Made by a program: the position numbers and the translations under genes
From: Bosea sp. (in: a-proteobacteria)
GTDB taxonomy: Bacteria > Pseudomonadota > Alphaproteobacteria > Rhizobiales > Beijerinckiaceae
DNA length: 64,000 nucleotides
NCBI RefSeq assembly: GCF_023953965.1
Contig: NZ_JAMLIX010000001.1
Span: 2,356,501-2,420,500 of the forward strand
Direction of reading: 5' to 3'
Shown here: one piece after another, positions 56,726-64,000 of the stretch
How the letters are laid out: each line of letters starts with the position of its first letter
How positions within the stretch are numbered: position 1 is the first letter of the stretch
The notes under the pieces: generated by a model
Databases searched by the model: none
What the model was told of the DNA's origin: nothing
Seen by the model: only the letters and a program-made list of their open reading frames with translations

Positions 56726-57049
56726 CTAATAATAGCGCCTGCCGTAATAGCGCGGGCGATAGTACGGGCGGGTATAATAGCGCGGCCGGGCATAATAGCG
56801 CGGTCGGGTATAATAACGCGGGCGGGCATAGTAGCGCGGCCTGCGGTAATAGTAATACTGGCTGAATTCGGCGTCGGCCTTGTCCAGCGCCTGCTTCATC
56901 TCGGCCGGCACGGCCTCCTCGCCCCTGGCGGGCTCGAGGTCCGGCTCGGGCGCCGGCTTCGGCTGGGCCGCCTGCGCCGCGGCGATGCCGCCCATGCCGG
57001 CCGCGGCGAAACCTCCGACCAGCGTCATCAGGAATGAGCGTCTGTCCAT
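56726..57049 (-). CDS. Tat-signal protein with Tyr/Arg/Pro repeat tail
   Basis: 107 residues. The N-terminus MDRRSFLMTLVGGFAAAGMGGIAAAQA is a textbook twin-arginine signal. A short acidic/Pro middle is followed from about residue 64 by a low-complexity tail of RPRYY units separated by Ala/Thr. The DNA is correspondingly repetitive (56740-56850). The unit could coat or crosslink at the surface or bind metal or polyanions through Tyr and Arg; none is proven. Opposite strand, between flbD and flhA. Confidence 0.78.
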   Translation of the reverse strand: MDRRSFLMTLVGGFAAAGMGGIAAAQAAQPKPAPEPDLEPARGEEAVPAEMKQALDKADAEFSQYYYYRRPRYYARPRYYTRPRYYARPRYYTRPYYRPRYYGRRYY

Positions 57050-57233
57050 GACGACCTCCAGGCTGTTGTGAGCATATCTCCGACGGCATTCTTAGAGGCA
57101 GAATGCCGGTCAGAAATAATGCATTCAGAGGATGTTTGTTCCGCCGGTTCGATTTTTGCGCGCCATGGTTACGGCTATCCGAGGACCGATGCGCGGGATC
57201 GGGCGATCCGGCCGGACTGTTCCGGCCGGGGTC

Positions 57234-57249
57234 TTAACCGTTCATTCAC
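57234..57249. promoter_or_regulatory. CtrA-like box upstream of flhA
   Basis: TTAACCGTTCATTCAC fits TTAA-N7-TTAAC with one mismatch, 72 bp before the chosen flhA start. Confidence 0.55.
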
Positions 57250-57320
57250 CATGAGCCCGGCAAGAATTGCCGGGTCGCGCTCCGCTTCGGGGCGCGCGCG
57301 GGCGTTGGGCGGAGCGGTCG

Positions 57321-59447
57321 ATGACCGATGTGACGGCAGGGCAGGGCAGAGGCTTTTCCATCCCCGATCGCGGGGCGATGGGCAAGCTCCTCAACCGGCC
57401 GGATCTGTTCCTCGCCATCGGCGTCATGGGCATCCTCGTGGTGCTCATCTTCCCGATGCCGGCGATTCTGCTCGACATCCTGCTGGCGCTCTCGATCATC
57501 CTCTCTGTGCTGGTCTTGATGACGGCGCTCTTCATCGAGGAGCCGCTGGAATTCTCCGCCTTCCCGACGGCGCTCCTGATCGTCACCATGTTCCGGCTGG
57601 CGCTGAACCTCGCCTCGACCCGCCTCATTTTGGCGCATGGCCACGAGGGGACGGCGGCGGCGGGGCACGTCATCGAAGCCTTCGCCGGCTTCGTGATGAG
57701 CGGCAATTTCGTGATCGGGGTGATCGTCTTCACCATCCTGATCATCGTCAACTTCGTGGTCATCACCAAGGGCTCGGGCCGCATCGCCGAGGTCGCTGCC
57801 CGCTTCACCCTCGACGCCATGCCCGGCAAGCAGATGGCGATCGACGCCGATCTCTCCGCCGGGCTGATCGACCAGGACACCGCCAAGGCCCGCCGCAAGG
57901 CGCTGGAGGACGAATCCTCCTTCTTCGGCTCGATGGACGGCGCCTCGAAATTCGTGCGCGGCGACGCCATCGCCGGCCTGCTGATCACCTTCATCAACGT
58001 GCTCGGCGGCATCATCATCGGCGTGGCGCAGCAGGGCCTGAGCTTCGGCCAGGCGGCGCATAACTATACGCAGCTGACGGTCGGCGACGGCCTCGTCAGC
58101 CAGATCCCGGCGCTGATCGTCTCGACCGCAGCCGGCCTGCTGGTCTCGAAGGCGGGCGTGCGCGGCGCGGCCGACAAGGCGCTCGGCCGGCAGCTCTCGG
58201 GCTATCCCAAGGCGCTCGGCATGTCGGCGGCGGTGATGCTGCTGATCGCGCTCTTGCCCGGCATCCCGATGCTGCCCTTCCTGCTGCTCGCCGGCGGGGC
58301 GGGCTTCCTCGCCCGCCATTTCGGCCGGATCGCCAAGGCGCGCGAGGCTGAAAAGGCGGGTGCGGGCGCCGCCCAGGCGGGCGGGGCGGCGGCGGACGGC
58401 ACGCCGCGCGAGGAGACGCTGAGCGACCTGCTCAAGATGGACGAGCTCAAGATCGAGATCGGCTACGGGCTCCTGCCGCTGGTCAACGCCACGGGCGGGC
58501 AGGACCGGCTGACCGACCAGGTCAAGGCGCTGCGCCGGCAGCTCGCGGCCGAGCTCGGCTTCGTCATGCCGGCCGTGCGCATCGTCGACAACGTCCAGCT
58601 CGAGGCGAACCACTACTTCATCAAGATCAAGGAGATCGATGCCGGGCAGGGCGTCGTCTACGCCGGCCAGTACATGGCGATGGACCCGATGGGCGGGGCG
58701 GTGAACCTGCCCGGCCACAACGTGCTGGAGCCGACCTTCGGCCTGCCGGCGACCTGGATCGACGCCGCCTTGCAGGACGAGGCGCAACTGCGCGGCTACA
58801 CCGTGGTCGACGCCGCGACGGTGATCTCGACGCATCTGACCGAGGTGCTGAAGTCGAACATGCCGGAGCTGCTCTCGCATGCCGAGGTGCAGAAGCTCCT
58901 GCGCGAGCTGCCGAAGGACCATGCCGACCTCGTCAAGGAGATCGTGCCGAGCCAGATCTCGACCACCGGCATCCAGCGCGTGCTGCAATTGCTGCTCGCC
59001 GAGCGCATCTCGATCCGCGACCTGGCGACGATCATCGAGGGCATCGCGGAGGTCTCGGCGAACATGCGCAACCCGCGCGATATCGCCGAGCATGTCCGCG
59101 TGCGGCTGGCCCGCCAGATCTGCGCGCAGTTTGCCAACATGCAGGGCGTCTTGCCGATCATCACGCTCTCGCCGGCCTGGGAAAGCGTCTTCGCCGAATC
59201 GATCATCGGCCAGGGCGAGGAGCGGCATCTGGCCATGCAGCCCTCGCGGCTTCAGGAGTTCGTGCATCACGTGCGCGACAAGTTCGAGGATGCGGCGCGC
59301 ATCGGCGAGATGCCGGCGCTGGTCACCTCGGCGCTGGCGCGGCCCTTCGCCCGCCAGATCATCGAGCGCTTCCGCCGCGAGACGCCGGTGTTGTCGCAAG
59401 CCGAGATCCATCCGCGCGTGCGGCTGAAGACGGTCGGCAGCGTCTAG
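57321..59447 (+). CDS. flhA: Flagellar export gate protein FlhA
   Basis: 708 residues from ATG 57321 (MTDVTAGQGRGFSI). About eight N-terminal TM segments, the family signature region FRLALNLASTRLIL, KGSGRIAEVAARFTLDAMPGKQMAIDADL, and a cytoplasmic C-terminal domain ending in VRLKTVGSV. Complete. The TAG stop is the TAG of the CTAG that opens repeat copy 59444-59550. Confidence 0.96.
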   Translation: MTDVTAGQGRGFSIPDRGAMGKLLNRPDLFLAIGVMGILVVLIFPMPAILLDILLALSIILSVLVLMTALFIEEPLEFSAFPTALLIVTMFRLALNLASTRLILAHGHEGTAAAGHVIEAFAGFVMSGNFVIGVIVFTILIIVNFVVITKGSGRIAEVAARFTLDAMPGKQMAIDADLSAGLIDQDTAKARRKALEDESSFFGSMDGASKFVRGDAIAGLLITFINVLGGIIIGVAQQGLSFGQAAHNYTQLTVGDGLVSQIPALIVSTAAGLLVSKAGVRGAADKALGRQLSGYPKALGMSAAVMLLIALLPGIPMLPFLLLAGGAGFLARHFGRIAKAREAEKAGAGAAQAGGAAADGTPREETLSDLLKMDELKIEIGYGLLPLVNATGGQDRLTDQVKALRRQLAAELGFVMPAVRIVDNVQLEANHYFIKIKEIDAGQGVVYAGQYMAMDPMGGAVNLPGHNVLEPTFGLPATWIDAALQDEAQLRGYTVVDAATVISTHLTEVLKSNMPELLSHAEVQKLLRELPKDHADLVKEIVPSQISTTGIQRVLQLLLAERISIRDLATIIEGIAEVSANMRNPRDIAEHVRVRLARQICAQFANMQGVLPIITLSPAWESVFAESIIGQGEERHLAMQPSRLQEFVHHVRDKFEDAARIGEMPALVTSALARPFARQIIERFRRETPVLSQAEIHPRVRLKTVGSV

Positions 59448-59550
59448 AGCATCGGACCGAAAAGTGGATTCCACTTTTCGGAAAGATCCGATGCTCCGAC
59501 AATGAGATAGATCATCGTTACCGCGTCCGACAGGACGCGTGATGATCTAG
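59444..59550. repeat. CTAG-bounded two-hairpin repeat, copy 1
   Basis: Bounded by CTAG at both ends (59444-59447, 59547-59550). Hairpin 1: GAGCATCGGA/TCCGATGCTC outside and CCGAAAAGTGG/CCACTTTTCGG inside with an ATT loop. Hairpin 2: TAGATCATC/GATGATCTA outside and CGCGTCC/GGACGCG inside. The left CTAG supplies the flhA stop codon. Confidence 0.93.
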
Positions 59551-59633
59551 CGGCTCGCTACCTCCGGTTTCGGCGGCCCCCCGATGCCCGCGGCGCAATG
59601 GTCAGCGCCACTGGCCGCGGTTAAGCGGAAGCC

Positions 59634-60521
59634 ATGTCGCGCAATGCCGCCCTCTTCGTCGTGATGTGCCTCGTCTGGGGCTTGACCTGGCTGCCGGTCA
59701 AGGTCGGGGCGATGCATGTCCCGCCGGTCTTCCTGGCGGCGGTGCGCTTCTCGATCGCCGGCTTCCTGATGCTGCTCTGGGCCGGGCGCGATCTGCCGAA
59801 GGTGCCGCGCGGCGCCTGGCCCCGGCTCATCGCCACGGCGCTGCTGCTCAACACCGTCCATTACGCCCTGCTGTTCTGGGGCACGGCCCATGCGCCGACC
59901 GGGCTCGCGGCGATCGTCAATTTCGCGACGATCCCGATCTATACGATGCTGGCGAGCCGGGCGATCGAGGGCGTGCGGATCGACCGCCGCAAGGTCGCGG
60001 CGATCGCGCTCGGCACGCTCGGCCTCGGCTTCCTGTTCGCGACGCGGGCGCTGGGGGGCCTCTCGGCGGCGCAGGGCGAGCCGATGGAGATGCTGGGGCT
60101 CGCCGCCGTGGCGAGCGGCACGCTGTTCTACTGCCTCGGCGCCGTGCTCTCCCGCCCGATCGCGGGCGCGATGCCGACGCTGACCCTCGCCGGCTGGCAG
60201 ACGCTGATCGGCGGCATCGGCCTCACCGCGGTCTCGCTTGCGCTGGAGCCGGTCGGCCTCGCCGATCTCAGGGCCCTCCTGCGCTGGCCGGCGCTGCCTG
60301 CGCTGCTGTTCCTGATCGTCTGCGGCTCGCTGATGGGCTTCACCATCTATATGCGGCTCCTGCGCGACTGGGGGGCTTTTCGCGCCGGGCTCTATGCCTT
60401 CGTCAGCCCCGCCATCGCGGTCACGGTCGGCGTCGCGGCGCTCGGCGAGCCGTTCGGCTGGTCGGAAGCCGCCGGCGCCCTCCTGATGTTCGGCGCGGCG
60501 GCCATCGCGCTCAGGCGCTGA
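59634..60521 (+). CDS. EamA/DMT superfamily transporter
   Basis: 295 residues, ten TM segments in two EamA repeats (LFVVMCLVWGLTWLPVKVGA and GTLFYCLGAVLSRPIAGA starts), ending in LLMFGAAAIAL. Drug/metabolite exporter family; the substrate is unknown. It sits between two copies of the CTAG repeat. Confidence 0.88.
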   Translation: MSRNAALFVVMCLVWGLTWLPVKVGAMHVPPVFLAAVRFSIAGFLMLLWAGRDLPKVPRGAWPRLIATALLLNTVHYALLFWGTAHAPTGLAAIVNFATIPIYTMLASRAIEGVRIDRRKVAAIALGTLGLGFLFATRALGGLSAAQGEPMEMLGLAAVASGTLFYCLGAVLSRPIAGAMPTLTLAGWQTLIGGIGLTAVSLALEPVGLADLRALLRWPALPALLFLIVCGSLMGFTIYMRLLRDWGAFRAGLYAFVSPAIAVTVGVAALGEPFGWSEAAGALLMFGAAAIALRR

Positions 60522-60536
60522 CGGGCCTGTTCGAGG

Positions 60537-60644
60537 CTAGAGCATCGGATGCGAAAAGCGGAATCCACTTTTCGGAAAAATCCGATGCTCCAACAATGAG
60601 ATAGATCATCGTTACCGCGTCCGGCAGGACGCGCGACGATCTAG
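60537..60644. repeat. CTAG-bounded two-hairpin repeat, copy 2
   Basis: Same architecture as copy 1 with a few changes (inner arm GCGAAAAGCGG, centre CCGGCAGG). CTAG at 60537-60540 and 60641-60644; the right CTAG gives the TAG stop of the minus-strand gene 60641-61702. Confidence 0.93.
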
Positions 60645-61702
60645 GGCGGCGGGGCGATGCGCGTGCTGCGCTTGAGCTGGGTGCGCTCGAAGGCGAGCAC
60701 CACCGGCAGCGAGATCACCAGCGGCAGGATGAGATAGAACAGCCGCCAGATCAGCAGGGCGGCGAAGACGGCGGGCGCCGGGACGCCGGGCATCACCGCC
60801 AGGAAGACCGCCTCCATCACGCCGACGCCGCCGGGGACCTGGCTGAGCAACCCGGCCGAGAAGGAGAGCAGGAAGGCGCCGAGCACGATCAGGAAGCCGG
60901 GATTGCCCTGCGCGGGCAGCGCGAAATAGATGATGCCCGCCGCGCCGGCGAGCTCCAGCGGAGCCGCCAGATACTGCCGCGCCACGATCGGCAGCCGCGG
61001 ATAGATGATCTCGAGCTTGCCGATCCGCAAAGGCTTGAATCTCAGCCAGGAGCCGAGCGTGTAGAGCGCGACGAAGGCGAGCATGCCGGCGCCGATCAGC
61101 CGGGCGGTGCCGTCGCTGATCGCGAACCAGCGCGACATCCGCTCCAGCGGATGCAGGATCTGCGGCTCGTAGAGCAGCACGAGGCCCATCAGGAAGATCG
61201 TCCCGAAGGCGAAGGTGAAGGAGCAGAGCGCAACCAGGACCGCGACCTCGGCCGCCGTCAGGCCCCTGGCGGTATAGGCCCGGTAGCGCACCATGCCGCC
61301 GGAAAAGACCGAGGCGCCGATATTGTGCGAGAGCGCATAGGTCACGAAGGAGCAGAGCGCGATATAGGGCCAGGAGATGCCCTTCTCCTTGCCGAGATGG
61401 ATCAGCGCGATGCGGTCGTACCAGGCGAGCGCGGCATAGGCGACCAGCGTCGCCAGCGCCGCGTGGAAGAAGGCTTCCGGCGGGATCACCGCGATCTTGT
61501 GGCCGATGCGGTGGGCGATGATCCTGATGCTCTGCCAGAGGCCGGCATTCTCCAGGAGCGCCTCGATCGTCGCGTCGGAGCCGGCCTCGGCCTTGAGCTT
61601 GTCCCAGAGCAGCTCGACCGACCAGACGACGGCGACGAGCCCGATGACCGGCCAGAGATAATCGAGATAGCGTTTCATGGAGGCCGGGGGCTGGGACGAC
61701 AT
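60641..61702 (-). CDS. Flippase-like integral membrane protein (UPF0104 / LPG synthase TM type)
   Basis: 353 residues, about eight TM segments. CSFVTYALSHNIGASVFSGGMVRYRAY and AGLLSQVPGGVGVMEAVFLAVMPG match the YbhN/UPF0104 membrane domain also found in lysyl-phosphatidylglycerol synthase. No catalytic transferase domain follows, so a flippase or lipid-handling role is inferred. Met9 (MKRYLDYLWP, 61678) is an alternative start; neither ATG has a good SD. Its stop codon is inside repeat copy 2. Confidence 0.83.
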   Translation of the reverse strand: MSSQPPASMKRYLDYLWPVIGLVAVVWSVELLWDKLKAEAGSDATIEALLENAGLWQSIRIIAHRIGHKIAVIPPEAFFHAALATLVAYAALAWYDRIALIHLGKEKGISWPYIALCSFVTYALSHNIGASVFSGGMVRYRAYTARGLTAAEVAVLVALCSFTFAFGTIFLMGLVLLYEPQILHPLERMSRWFAISDGTARLIGAGMLAFVALYTLGSWLRFKPLRIGKLEIIYPRLPIVARQYLAAPLELAGAAGIIYFALPAQGNPGFLIVLGAFLLSFSAGLLSQVPGGVGVMEAVFLAVMPGVPAPAVFAALLIWRLFYLILPLVISLPVVLAFERTQLKRSTRIAPPP

Positions 61703-61834
61703 GGCGACGGGTGGCCCACGTCGTCACCGCCGCGGCGCGAACCTCGTCCTCTCTGTGCCAGCCGGACGGGGCGAGGGCAAGCGTTCGCGGATGCGCCCAA
61801 GGTCGGAAGGCCGGCATCCGCGCCGGCCTGGCCC

Positions 61835-62239
61835 TCAGGCGCGCGAGCGCAGGCCGATGGCGTCCATGGTGGTCTGGTCGCGGGCGGCTTCCGCCGCGCG
61901 CTCGGAGGCGCGCTCGCGGTCGTCGAGGATCTCGACCTTCTTCATGTCCTCGAAGGCTTCCTGCAATTCGGCCTTGGCCTCGTCGAGCTGGCCCTTCAGG
62001 TTGTCGGCCGACTGGAGCAGGTTGTCGCGGCGCCCGAGCGCCGCCTTGGCATAGGTCGGATAGGCGAAATGGGCTGGATCGGTGATGCCGGCGCGGGTTT
62101 CCTCTGCCTGGATCTCGCGATCGAGATCGCCCGCCATCCGGTGAAAATCGGCGATCATCATCTCGATCTGGCTTACCCGGCGACGCTTCTCGTCGACCTG
62201 GAAGCGCTTGAGGCGAAGAAGCGTCTCTCGCGACTTCAT
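61835..62239 (-). CDS. fliJ: Flagellar export chaperone FliJ
   Basis: 134-residue coiled-coil protein: MKSRETLLRLKRFQVDEKRRRVSQIEMMIADFHRMAGDLDREIQ (key residues R-L-K-R-F-x-V-D-E-x-R) and a long basic/acidic helix match alphaproteobacterial FliJ. It works with FliI and FliH in export. Normally next to fliI; here separated from it by an opposite-strand MFS gene. Confidence 0.9.
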   Translation of the reverse strand: MKSRETLLRLKRFQVDEKRRRVSQIEMMIADFHRMAGDLDREIQAEETRAGITDPAHFAYPTYAKAALGRRDNLLQSADNLKGQLDEAKAELQEAFEDMKKVEILDDRERASERAAEAARDQTTMDAIGLRSRA

Positions 62240-62424
62240 GTGGTTTTCAACTCCTGATTACGCATTGGCGCCCTGCCGACCCCTCGACATGCGCCCCAAC
62301 TCCATCCGCGAGACGAAGACCAGCATGGCGCAAGGAGGTTGACCTTTCCTTACCGGGACGGGCGGCCTTTTACGCATGCGCGGGCCGCGCGCCGGCTGCT
62401 GCCGCCGGCGGCCGGGATGCTCTA

Positions 62425-63681
62425 GTGACGAGAGGCGTCCGGCCGTCCGGTCTTCTGCCCCGCGGATATCCTGTCTTGGCTGTCTCTTCTCGTTTCGGCG
62501 GGCACGGCCCCCTGCTCTTCGGCCTCGCGGTGACCCGCGTCATCGGTTGGGGCTCGACCTTCTATGCGCCATCGGTGCTGGTCGGCCCGCTCGAGCGGGA
62601 GATCGGTCTCAATGCCGAGGTCGTCTTCGCCGGCATCACCATCCTGCTGGTCACCGGCGCGCTGATCGCGCCCGCGATCGGGCGCATGCTCGACCGCGAG
62701 GGTACGCGCCGCGCGATGTGCGTCGGTGCCGTGATCTGCGCGCTCGGGCTTGCCGTGCTTTCGCTGGCGCAGGGGCCGGTAAGCTATCTTGCGAGCTGGT
62801 TCGTGATCGGGCTCGGCCATGCGCTGTCGCTCGCCAATTCCGCCAACGTCACCATCGCCCAGCTCATGGGCGAGCGGACGCGCCGCGCCATCGGGCTGAT
62901 GATGCTGGTGACGGGGCTGTCCTCCAGCGTGTTCTGGCCCTTGACCGCCGTGCTGACCGACGCGTTCGGCTGGCGCGTGGCGCTTCTCGTCTTCGCCGCG
63001 ATGCAGATCGTCATCGTCCTGCCGATCTTTGCTTGCGTGCCGCGCTACCGGCCGGCGCCGCCGCCCGCCGCCCTGCCGGATGTCCACCCGGCGGGCGAAT
63101 ACGGCAGCGTGGCGCCGGCTTCCCGCAGGGCGGCCTTCTGGCTGGTGGCGCTCGCCTTCTCGGCGAGCGGGCTCGCCTCCTGGGGGCTGCCGCTGCACCT
63201 GATCAGGCTGTTCCAGGAGTGGGGGCTGACGCAGGCCGAAGCCGTCTGGGTCGCGACGCTGAGCGGGCCCGCGACGATCGCCGCGCGCGCCATCGACGCC
63301 ACGCTCGGCGAGCGGCTGCCGGTGGAAAGGGTCGCGCTGTGGGGCCTGCTGCTGGGGCCGGTCCTGTGCCTCGCTTTGCCCGTCGTGCCGATGACGATCA
63401 CCACCGCGGCGATCTTCGTCGTGCTGTTCAGCGCGGTGCTCGGCGTGATCTCGATCGCGCGGGCGACGCTGCCGCTGGCGCTGTTCGGCCGCAACGGCTT
63501 CGCTGTCGTTCTCGGCAAGCTCACCGTGCCGCAGAACATCGCCTTCGCCGCCGCGCCGCTGCTGTTTGCGGTGATGGTCGAGCGGCTCGGCGCGAATGTG
63601 ACGCTGATCGTTTCGGCGGCGATCCAGGCGGTCGGCTTCGCCGCGATGCTCGCGCTGGTGCAGATGGTGCCGCGGCGCTAG
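62425..63681 (+). CDS. Major facilitator superfamily transporter
   Basis: 418 residues, about 12 TM. Starts at GTG 62425 in the longest form; the first 25 residues are not membrane-like, so a later start near the first TM (HGPLLFGLAVTRVIGWG) is possible. The loop GRMLDREGTRRAMCVGA is the MFS signature between TM2 and TM3. Substrate unknown. It lies on the opposite strand between fliI and fliJ, and its TAG stop comes from repeat copy 3. Confidence 0.87.
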   Translation: MTRGVRPSGLLPRGYPVLAVSSRFGGHGPLLFGLAVTRVIGWGSTFYAPSVLVGPLEREIGLNAEVVFAGITILLVTGALIAPAIGRMLDREGTRRAMCVGAVICALGLAVLSLAQGPVSYLASWFVIGLGHALSLANSANVTIAQLMGERTRRAIGLMMLVTGLSSSVFWPLTAVLTDAFGWRVALLVFAAMQIVIVLPIFACVPRYRPAPPPAALPDVHPAGEYGSVAPASRRAAFWLVALAFSASGLASWGLPLHLIRLFQEWGLTQAEAVWVATLSGPATIAARAIDATLGERLPVERVALWGLLLGPVLCLALPVVPMTITTAAIFVVLFSAVLGVISIARATLPLALFGRNGFAVVLGKLTVPQNIAFAAAPLLFAVMVERLGANVTLIVSAAIQAVGFAAMLALVQMVPRR

Positions 63682-63771
63682 AGCATCGGACCGAAAAGTG
63701 GAATCCACTTTTCGGAAGAATCCGATGCTCCAACAATGAGATAGATCATCGTTACCGCGTCCGATAGGACG
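63678..63771. repeat. CTAG-bounded repeat, copy 3, right end truncated
   Basis: CTAG at 63678-63681 (MFS stop codon), then hairpin 1 almost identical to copy 1 and the left half of hairpin 2 up to CGTCCGATAGGACG. The right arm and terminal CTAG are missing where the fliI 3' end begins. Confidence 0.9.
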
Positions 63772-63777
63772 CCGCGG

Positions 63778-64000
63778 TCAGGCGCCGCCGATGATCGCGG
63801 CGAGGCGGGCGTAGCATTCCGGCAGCGGGGTCGCCTCGTCCTTCGCCTGCTTGAGGAACGCCTCCAGCGCCGGATTGAGCCGGATCGCCTCGTCGACCTC
63901 GGCGGAAGCCCCCTGGCGATAGGCGCCGAGCCGGATCAGCTCCTCCATGTCGGCATAGGTCGCAAGCGTGGCGCGGGCCTTCTGCACCACCGGGTAATAG
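63778..64000 (-). CDS. fliI: Flagellum-specific ATPase FliI, C-terminal part
   Basis: The last 73 codons of a minus-strand gene that continues past the window edge. YADMEELIRLGAYRQGASAEVDEAIRLNPALEAFLKQ (key residues D-x-E-x-L-I-x-x-G-A-Y and F-L-x-Q) is the conserved C-terminal helical domain of FliI/type III secretion ATPases. The first in-frame GTG at 63990 is not the start. fliJ on the same strand 1.5 kb further on supports the assignment. Confidence 0.82.
   Translation of the reverse strand, partial: YYPVVQKARATLATYADMEELIRLGAYRQGASAEVDEAIRLNPALEAFLKQAKDEATPLPECYARLAAIIGGA

Noticed and set aside
56735..56860. Regular short DNA repeats resembling a CRISPR-like or tandem array
   Set aside because: They encode the RPRYY tail of a Tat-signal protein in frame; spacing and spacer lengths do not fit CRISPR and no cas gene is present.
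62336..62352. TTGACCTTTCCTTACC as a CtrA box for fliJ
   Set aside because: Both half sites have mismatches; it could be chance.

Overview
The window is a high-GC alphaproteobacterial chromosome segment, most likely from the Hyphomicrobiales (Rhizobiales) and closest in feel to Bosea or a near relative. That placement is inference from gene content: the ruvCAB/ybgC/tolQRAB and cpoB/tilS/ftsH/glmM blocks, a SciP-type CtrA inhibitor, a Caulobacter-like fliF-fliG-fliH-fliN-flbD-flhA flagellar order, 6S RNA in front of the 5-formyl-THF cyclo-ligase gene, and CtrA-like TTAA-N7-TTAA boxes. It is ordinary core chromosome with a few accessory inserts; there is no prophage, CRISPR array or transposase.

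Layout. 0-18.6 kb: envelope and DNA-repair core. tolB-A-R-Q lie on the minus strand, then a small insert (secreted orphan, DUF2852 protein, TetR regulator), then ybgC, ruvB, a GNAT gene, ruvA and ruvC. A sulfite-exporter-like gene, yebC, a YmdB-like phosphoesterase, fau and 6S RNA follow, and then cpoB-tilS-ftsH-glmM on the plus strand. pal is absent from both halves, so the usual Tol-Pal locus is split. 18.6-29.5 kb: a diguanylate cyclase, fhs, gpmI, an outer-membrane protein preceded by a perfect CtrA-type box, and a formaldehyde-detoxification unit (frmR-frmA-fghA) next to malate synthase. 29.8-35.2 kb: a TadG-like protein, an HD hydrolase, tag, ygfZ and pgm.

35.2-42.0 kb is the most interesting stretch. 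An Rrf2 regulator that has lost two of the three expected cluster cysteines is divergent, across about 250 bp packed with palindromes, from a tight five-gene operon: TonB-dependent receptor, Tat-type periplasmic binding protein, ABC permease, ABC ATPase and NnrS. I read it as a regulated cross-envelope uptake system tied to a haem/copper-type NO-response membrane protein; the ligand is unknown. A 28-codon membrane micro-ORF with its own promoter lies next to it.

42-48.8 kb: a PfkB kinase, an orphan DUF2793/S74 self-processing protein, scoAB, a lipoprotein, tRNA-Met, a PmtA-like methyltransferase and mnmA. 49-64 kb: flagellar genes fliK-flgD (sigma-54 promoter), sciP, fliF-G-H-N-flbD, flhA, fliJ and the 3' end of fliI, with transporters between them. 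Here and at 42-47 kb there is a family of CTAG-bounded palindromic repeats; several copies supply the TAG stop codon of the neighbouring gene.

How the genes work together. CtrA-type boxes before sciP, fliF, flhA and the porin-like gene, together with FlbD and the sigma-54 site before fliK, suggest a cell-cycle-wired flagellar hierarchy. frmR-frmA-fghA feeds formate towards fhs and the folate pool, where fau and ygfZ also act.
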